Assembly: GCA_001939145.1 (NCBI GenBank)
Contig: LSRX01001145.1
Location: forward strand, 1 to 64,000
DNA from: Symbiodinium microadriaticum
Lineage: Eukaryota; Sar; Dinophyceae; Suessiales; Symbiodiniaceae
Direction: 5' to 3'
Length of the DNA stretch: 64,000 nt
In this document: positions 56,737 through 64,000 of the stretch, piece by piece
Position numbering within the stretch: position 1 is the first letter of the stretch
How the letters are laid out: each line of letters starts with the position of its first letter
Notes under the pieces: model-generated
The model's database searches: none
Told to the model about the DNA's origin: nothing
Seen by the model: only the letters and a program-made list of their open reading frames with translations
Program-made: the position numbers and the translations under genes

Positions 56737-59700
56737 CGGAGCCTTCTCCAAGACTCCTCCGAAGCGGTCCGCTTTGGTGCCTGCTCTGCGCTGGGCGGCA
56801 TGAAGGCAGCGGGCATGTTCATAGATGTTCAGAGTAAGGTTTTACGGACATCAAGTTCTGAAAGGAATACTGCACAGCAATGCCGATCAAAGTCCAAGTC
56901 TTTAAAGGTCTGTTGCAGGGACTTCCAGCATTGTTGGCTCCTTGTGCTTCTGAGCAGGCTGAGGACTGCATGGAGGACTTGAAAGAGAAGCTTGCGGCTG
57001 CATCCTGAGATACAGAAACATGCAGCCTGAGCTCAAACATGAGTTTTCTAATATTTATTCGCAAGGATCCTTCTCCCGAAGTGCAGGGGGCTGCTTGCCT
57101 GGCGCTGGGGCAACACCGGCCAGTTCAGCCCATGATGACGTGCACAGCGTGATTTGTCAAAGACTGAAAAGCAGGAGAATGGGAGTAGCCGGAACAAAAT
57201 ATGCGGACATGATTGTTCCGAAGCCTGGGCCTCACCCACGTGTACTACAACACTGCAACGACATGGCCGTGTGATGCGGCTTTCTTAGGCTAAGCGAGCC
57301 TCGCTCGCGTAGCGATGCTCTCAAAGCTCTCGCCCTCATGGGACCAGAAGGCCTCCGGCTCAGCTCGCATGCCTGTCATCATCTCTCCCCACCCTTGCTT
57401 TCAGTCTGCCTGTGCACGTGCACCGGAGGCAGCAAGTACTGCGAGAAAGTTGTCGAATGTCTTTGCGATGAAGATGCTGAAACTCGCACACTCGCAGCCT
57501 CAGTGGTATAGCTGGCGTGTCAGTCCAGCCAGTGTGCCATACAGCCAGCATTCCTGCCAGGTCGGAAAGATGTCGGACTATGTGAAGGATGCCAGCATCG
57601 CAGTCCTTTCGTTCTTTCGAGCTCTTCCGGCAACTTGAAGCATCTGGGACTAAGACTCCCGCGGCCATGAACCGCATACTCGACCTCGCGAAAGATGAGG
57701 ATCTCCCCGGCAAGAACAAGAACTTGTTGCAGGGTCCACAAAGAGTGGAAAGTTAAGGTATTTGCTGATGCCACAACAAAGGGAACCAAGTTTTCCCGAG
57801 AATTGCAGGATGCTCTCTGTTGCCAGCCTCGTGCCTGTGATAGGGATTTACACGATTTTCTCTCGCTCTGACTGTCTTGGTGCTGGGGTCGCGGGCCCTG
57901 AAGGATGGCCGGAAGCGGCTCGCTGCAGTTCTTGCGCTAGGTGCCTCTACAGCACGCGCTTAGCTCGCTGCTCTGCGGAGCTTCTTGTTTTGTCTCTGTA
58001 GGGATTCGGAGTGTTGACACGGTGTCAGGCTACATGGGCCGAGATGCAGCCTCGCACAAGGGGCTCCTCCAGGCTGGCGTGGAAGACACGTCGAGTCCGG
58101 TCACAAGTTGTCCCCTTTCTCGTGATTTTCATGTCCCTTCATGTGTAGCTCCGGCAAGCAGCGAGTAGGACTGCTTGATGGATGAGTTCGAAGAGGATGC
58201 AGAAAATGCCCTCACACAAGGCTGAACTTGAGTCCATGCAGAGTCACAAGTGCAGAAGTCCCCTGAACCACGCGGAGGTGGTTGCAGAGCCCGACTGCCT
58301 CCTTCTTGCAGAAAGGCCAAGTGTGCCGCAGCTGCTCCGGTCTTACTTGCCTCAAGATTCTCTGAGTGCCGTTGGACTTGTCTGTGGACGAGCTTGTCTA
58401 TGGGATCTTTGAGGCAGCGCTGGCGCGCATCGCATCCCAAGAACAGGGATACGGATGGGAATCCACGGCCGCGGATGTCGCAAGGCTGCGATGCTGTTTA
58501 ATATTGCATTGAGACCTGGGGCAGGGGGCTTCTTCTTGCGTCCGGTCGAGGCTACTGAGTAGCGACGACTGGGAAGTGAGGCTTTGTGCCCTTGAGTGTT
58601 TGACCGCTCTTGGTCTCGCTCGCTTGGTTCACAGCTTGCACTTGGGTTTTGTGGTTTCACGTATGTCTCTCTATCGGTTCGACGATGGCAGGAAGGAGAG
58701 CGCGGGAAAGCACGGACAAGGCCGGAATATTGTAATGTTCGGGGTAGTCAGTGAAGCCAGAAGTCAGGTGCGACTGAAATCGCATTTCTGTGAGGTGGTT
58801 GGCCAGCTGAGCGATGAGAAGTACATCATCCGTGCAAAGGCGCCGCACCTAAATGTCGCTTCTTTCGTGCTGATTTGTAATCACAGCCAGGCCGCCACAG
58901 CGCTGTCCAGAATAGGGGAACTTGAGAGCATCGGCCTCAACAAGCTTTCCGATCTCCTGAAGGACGGAGCAAAGCAGCAATGCCAGACTCTTGCAGCTCC
59001 TCATGGCCTCGCGGACAGGACACGTGTCCTGCCGTGAAATCAGCTGCAGCTCTGGCACTTGCCGAGATGGCGCCTCAGAGCCTCAATTCTCTTCTCTCTG
59101 ACGGGTACGTATTCAAGGAACTTGTTCTTGCGACTGTGCAAATCAGGCTGGGCGACGATGGGGCAGAGTATTGCAACAAGGCCCCGTTCAGTCGAGGGGA
59201 GTCTGCTCGCAAGACATCGATTGGGTGCTAGGTTTTCGACCTCCTAACTGACATCAGCGCAGATGTCCGAGCTGCTGCTGTGACTGCGCTCTCGAAGATG
59301 AGTGATAAAGGTCAAGACCTTAGCTCCAAGGAATCGCGATGTGGATTAGATTGCCGGAGATAGCCTATCTAGGACACACATGACAATCGGCTCAGTCAGT
59401 CTTCACTCCCTGCACGAACTTGAAGGTGGCTGTCTATGATGATCGTCCAAAGGAAAGCCTGGAACACTTTCTCTGCATGATACGTATGACCATGTGATAC
59501 AAGCTACAGCTAACCCTGCTTGACACCCACTAGCCCCGTGAGACGTGTCCCTGCTTGTCAACGCACTGGACCGACGCACCCACGCAGCGAAACGTTAGCC
59601 CGGCACATGATGCTATGCTCTGAGCCAGCAGCATGCAACTGGCAAGCATGTGACTACAGCAACGTGCTCAGCGCACTGCCAGCCAGTAGAGAAGCATTCT

Positions 59701-61543
59701 CGGCAAGCGATGACCTGCGGGTCAGAACATGATGTTCTGCAGGGCTGGCAAAGCAGGTATATACTACATGGTTAGATCAGACCCCTCAACCCTAAACCCT
59801 CGATGGCAGGGCAGCTTAGGCACTGTCCTTTCAGAGATTGCCTGTTTTGCGGAAGGGCCCGAGCAACGCAGAGGCTGCCATGTTTAGATGACTGACTAGT
59901 GGAAAAGTCAGTCCAGCCCCTGCCGCAATCTACTCGTGGGAAATTATTTTTTGGACAGGTAAGTATGTAGCTTTGTCACTGCGTGTTCAGATCATCAGTG
60001 CGAGTGCTGTGTCCTGAGCAGAATTAAGCCAGCACACAGATAGTTTGAATCATTACATTTCCGCGAAAAAGCAGCGAGCACGCACGCATGCTGTTGTGAA
60101 AACTTGTTCAAGCTTGAGCATTGTTTGGGGCAAAATGTAGGGAATGCGAAGGTGTGCATTTCTCTTGTGCACGGCCGTGATGTGCAAATTGTAGATTGAG
60201 GAATCAAGGTGTTCCCTGTGCAGGGAAGTCCTTACTCTAGAATGAAGAGGCCACCCTGCCCAAACTTGGCGCTGCACCTCGATTCGTTAGGGTTTCGCAC
60301 TCAGGTTTCAGGCTTGTGGTTTTGGGCTTAGGGTGTTGGGTGTTCTTAGCAGTGGTTCTACAATGATCAGGTCGAGGGATCGCACTGGCATTTCGACATA
60401 TGCGCATATGCCCAAAACACGTACCGGTGTTCCTTTCAGCGGCATATCGATGCATCGACGTGTGAAATGATGTGGCATGTCTGGAGTATTAGCGCGCAAG
60501 TTGCCAGTTTGCCCCTGTTTCTTGCAAAGTTGGCGTGTGTTTGTGTGTATATATATATATATGTATCTATACATATATGCATCTTCATATTTTTGTGAAT
60601 ACTCGTATGTGTGCCTACACATATGCATGTCTGGATGCACACCTACATGCATGTAGGTGTATTAATTTAACGCTACGCCGCCCGCCTCGGCGTGCCCGAC
60701 ACCAGAAATGTGGCACAACCCGTAATGCTCAAGCGGGGCAGGGGAGGGGGGCGTGGGGTGGGGACGGGGTGGAGGGGACTGAGTTAACCCCCAAGACGCC
60801 TGAGGCCTGTGGCCTCGGCGGATTGCTAATGTTATATTATAGACATACCGTGACATACCCATGTACCCACATGTGCCGCTGTTTCGCTGTTGCATTGGGG
60901 TGCCGAGGCCGGTACTTTACCACCGTCATAGCTCAGAGGCTAAAGACAGAAGGAGAAGACCCGAAAGTCCGCGTGGCAGCTGGGGCCTAAGGCTATGGCC
61001 AGGCCGCTCAGCTGCGCGGGCGTGTGCAAGTCGAGAGAAGTCACCAAGGCCATGGAAGCCCTCTCGGCTCTCGAGGCACGACACTGCTGGAATAAAGCAC
61101 ATCTTCAACTAGGGACGGCCGGGCAAGGGTTTCGAAGTTTCAGAACTTGAACTTTGCCGCAGGAGAGAAGCATGAACTTCCTGGACCTTATCAAGCAGCA
61201 CCAACGGGAGCCCCGCTTCGTGGCGTCATGCTCATCTTATTAAGGATACGGATAACCACAATGGAAGAACTCCTCCTCCTCCTCCTCATCATCATCATTA
61301 TCATCATCATTATCATCATCATCATCATCATCAACAGCAACATTTCAATAATTTGCTTCAGCCTCCCCATCTGCCGCATCGTAATCATCGCCATCGTCAT
61401 AGCACCAGCAACAAAAAGAGGCATGAGCATAAGAACAACATTGGTGGTGCCTGTAGCAATGCAGTAGTAGCAGTACTGGTACTGGAACAAGCCTTGGTGG
61501 TGATAGTCGTCGTCGCCGCCGTTGAGTAATCGTTAGTAGCAGT

Positions 61544-61616
<73 letters not shown>

Positions 61617-61935
61617 CACGCGTACTAGTTACTGGCCGCTATCAAGCTAAAACCCTCACTGTTGTGTGTCGTAATGTTACATGTTAGCTGTGGTGGTATT
61701 TGCGGTAGCACTAGTCGCAGAAATGGAGTCTAGGAAAGGGAGTGGTGGGATTTGGATAAGTGGCAAAAGTCGAAGGAGGATGCGAATTTATTGGATTGGG
61801 AGAAGGGGCGCTGGCAATAATGGCAGCAATAGGCATGTCGAGTCAGTACCGGCAAGGAGCCTGGTTCTTGTGATTCTTGTGTTGCAGGACGAAGTCCCAA
61901 GCGTTCGGGAGGCTGCAAACAAATGCACTGCCGAC
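56737..61935 (+). CDS. HEAT/armadillo-repeat protein, scattered exons
   Basis: Several + strand exon pieces show the two-helix HEAT pattern 'L..d....VR.AA..ALg.m': RSLLQDSSEAVRFGACSALG GMKAAG (56737-56814), ALKDGRKRLAAVLALGAS (about 57897-57950), EVVGQLSDEKYIIRAKA (58790-58840), QAATALSRIGELESIG and LNKLSDLLKDGA (58888-58970), AVKSAAALALAEMAPQS (59031-59081), FDLLTDISADVRAAAVTALS KMSD (59235-59310), KTEGEDPKVRVAAGA (60942-60988) and LQDEVPSVREAANKC (61883-61927). The repeated Asp/Glu-x-x-x-Val-Arg-x-Ala-Ala core is clear. HEAT arrays form superhelical protein-binding scaffolds; the partner is unknown. Exon borders, start and stop are not resolved, and pieces may belong to more than one gene. 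The spacing implies introns of 0.1 to over 1 kb. Several pieces share MKAAG/ALG-like blocks, suggesting repeat expansion by exon duplication. Confidence 0.6.
60536..60662. repeat. AT/CA-rich tract with 22-bp perfect palindrome
   Basis: GTGTGTATATATATATAT at 60541-60562 leads into a palindrome-rich tract. At 60639-60660 lies a perfect 22-bp palindrome centred on CATGCATG (half-site ACACCTACATG). Confidence 0.8.
61268..61335. repeat. (CTC)n-(ATC)n trinucleotide repeat
   Basis: Six CTC units followed by about 17 ATC/ATT units. In one frame this gives a poly-Ile open frame that I regard as non-genic. Confidence 0.9.
61541..61616. repeat. (CAG)n trinucleotide repeat
   Basis: About 24 perfect AGC/CAG units after GTAGCAGTAG. 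It sits in the presumed intron between the 60.9-kb and 61.9-kb HEAT pieces. Confidence 0.95.
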
Positions 61936-64000
61936 CCGATTTAGATCTGCTGCAGCGGCACGGGATTAAAGTCTGAGATCTCTGGTTCTTGGCCAGCCTC
62001 TCCATTGAGTTCCAAATCTCAAGTGACCGACGTACCAAGCACAATTCTTTGCCTTGCGATTGAAGGTGTGTTGTAAGTAGGGGTAGTTGTACTACGTTGT
62101 AGTAGTATATGAGTGAGTATAGCAGTAACGCCATGTAAGGTCTCGGTACTACATGTTCACTTGCACTCCCAATGTCCAGCCCGGCCAGTCGCCAGGTTTA
62201 GGACGCCTCGGACAAGGCGGCTACGGTGCGATCCAGGAGAGTTCCAGTCTTTATCGTCTTTCCCTTTCTTTCCCTACTCCCGACACGCCGAGGTTGTGCA
62301 TGTCACAGAGCTGTCGGCACGCAGCCGTTTACGATTGGCGAGACATTTCGTGCACTTTGAAAGTTGCGAGCGCGATTCGAAGGACAACGGCGATGAGGAG
62401 TGAGTGATCGTCCCCAAGAGTGCTGGGCAGGGCTGCAGGGTAGATGCATCAAAGTGACACACGTTTATGGCATCAAAAGCTCTTCCATTAGACGTACGAT
62501 TAGGGCGTGCTGCTTCTAGCTGCTAGCATGCCATGATGAGCCAACCAGTATACACTCCATCGAAGTCAGCAGCACGCGTTCTGCTGCCCGTCGATTTGCT
62601 AGCTGCTTCTTTTGCTGCGTACTTCTGAACTCGTTTTCTTTGCGTCGACGGGCGAAAAAAGGTTTTGCCGCTGCCTGACCCTTGGAGCCGGAGCAAAACG
62701 TCGGGGTGCGCCGGTCTTTTCTAGCGGCGCAGGTGACGTCAGCTGGGATGATGGCAGGAACCATCGGAGACTCCATAGCCTTGGACCTGCTGCAGCAGGA
62801 TCCTCAGTGCCGGTACTTAACGAAATCAGAGCCGAACGATAAGCAGTGTAACGAGGTAACAATGGCAACGATCTTTCGCACAGTTTCGCAGACGGGCAGC
62901 CTCTTTCTGACAGCGCCTTCCTGGCTCCAAGGGACGATCTGCTTCTGAAGGGCCGGCAGAGGTGCACCTCCGATTCCCTCTCTCCCCGTTTCGGGAGACT
63001 GAAACGGCCCCGAGAGGATCCACTGGCTCAGCGCTGCCTTGGCCCAGGATCTGGTCCCGAAGGCTCGTGCCGTCCCTGTCCTCCGCTTCCGATCTTTTCC
63101 TGCGTGGTCGAGGCCTCCGAAATCACAATCTTGGAGCAGGCTGAGCAGCAGGGATGCGAGGAAGCGGCCGTTGCGCGTGCATGTAGGTGTCATCCGGTAG
63201 CGCCCGCTCGAACTTCAGTGCAGGAGCATGAAGGTCTCGCAGAGAATGCGGAGATCACCGAGGATGTGGAGGCCAAAGTACATGCACGGACATCACAATG
63301 TGATGCGCAAACCCGCCAAAATCAGTTTTAGATTGGGTTCCGCGCGGAAGGTGCGCGGAAGGCGCGCACAAGGGGGGCCCTCCAACTTCCACCAATCCCC
63401 CATCCCTTTTGTGTGACAGTCCTTAGCAACATGAGCCCCAAATGTAAGCCATGCTCAAAGCTCGGGCAGCGCGCTCAACGCCAACTCCTTCAGGATCTCG
63501 CTGCTCTCATGGTGCCACATTGCTCAGCAAGCTTGGGTTTCAGTCCTGCGCAAAGACTTGAAATGCGGAAGGGCGCGCGGAAGGCTAAAGCTTAAGAGCT
63601 GACCCAATGGCCCGCGCGTAAGGGACAGTTGGCTCCGCGGAAGCTGCGCGCAGCATACACGTGCAAGGGTTTGATAGCGTCAACGGATTGAAAAGAGGTT
63701 TTGATAACCGCTCACATGTCGTGTGTTGGGTGGTCATTGTCTTGCCCACTCGAATCTGCTTTTTGCTAGCTTGCCAAACACATGCCAGCATGCCACTTGC
63801 AATTGCAACCTGCCTCCCGATATCTCCCGGTCTGCCATGACTCTTCCGCTTCCCTTCAGGATGCAGAGCCAGAAGAAGCAGAAGATGCCACGGAAGCGAC
63901 AAGCTTACTCAGTTTGTTTATTAGTCTGTAACCCTTCATTTGCCATCTCATCTTCCTCTGGTTCTCTGTCTCTCTCTCTCTCTCACTTCCCTTTGTCCTT
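61936..64000. other. No firm gene
   Basis: Coding-like + pieces at 62760-62830 (IGDSIALDLLQQDPQ) and 63108-63180 (EITILEQAEQQGCEEAAVAR) could be further exons of the HEAT gene, but the repeat pattern is weak. The window ends near a short (TC)n run at 63967-63984. Confidence 0.3.

Noticed and set aside
61147..61617. Poly-Ile, poly-Met and poly-Leu open frames
   Set aside because: Translations of the ATC and CAG repeats.
1..64000. CRISPR arrays, bacterial operons, rRNA genes
   Set aside because: No regularly spaced identical repeats with unique spacers, no Shine-Dalgarno-led operons and no rRNA-like sequence. The window is eukaryotic.

Overview
The window looks like dinoflagellate nuclear DNA, probably from a Symbiodiniaceae-like alga. 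The evidence is internal. There is a 17-nt exact match to the 3' part of the dinoflagellate spliced leader (24025-24041), apparently a relict of a reinserted mRNA. Genes are broken by short introns whose donors are about as often GC as GT, and whose acceptors are nearly always AG followed by an exon G. Every recognisable host gene lies on the + strand. Homopolymer, microsatellite and GA/CT tracts are abundant. Single Ns at 25275 and 34242 show a draft assembly.

Layout of host genes, all + strand: fibronectin-III-like fragment (2.4 kb); five-exon FAD-dependent D-amino-acid-dehydrogenase-like gene (2942-4921); a large repeat-domain protein with SH3b-like, FN3-like and a Cys/His module (7.9-10.5 kb, fragments at 0.8, 11.7, 21.2 and 44.5-47.3 kb); a voltage-gated, cyclic-nucleotide-binding cation channel in many small exons (14344 to about 19260); a decayed retroposed sequence behind the spliced-leader relict (24.0-24.8 kb); a GA-rich, hairpin-bearing repeat region (25.0-26.0 kb); an intronless drug/metabolite-transporter family gene (37667-38902); a low-complexity KPxxK / EERKAEEARKREE protein (41.0-42.2 kb); a seven-exon DUF1348 (NTF2-like) gene (42931-43899); a J-domain gene fragment (48046-48435); an intact single-exon SPF27/BCAS2 spliceosomal protein (52782-53501); and a HEAT-repeat protein in scattered exons (about 56.7-61.9 kb).

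The most interesting object is a complete-looking mobile element at 30339-34827. It has 220-332 bp terminal inverted repeats starting 5'-AG, and a perfect 5-bp target duplication (AAGCT). It carries a retroviral-type (Polinton/Maverick-like) DDE integrase and a GIY-YIG nuclease on the minus strand, and a coiled-coil HNH-type gene on the plus strand. An internal N at 34242 truncates two divergent genes at their 5' ends, so the central part of the element may have been lost in assembly. The only recognised minus-strand genes of the window are inside it, and its integrase side is strikingly AT-rich.

Exon structures given here were built by hand from reading-frame continuity, splice signals and family similarity. 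They are predictions. Roughly half of the window is intron or intergenic sequence in which I could not recognise genes.
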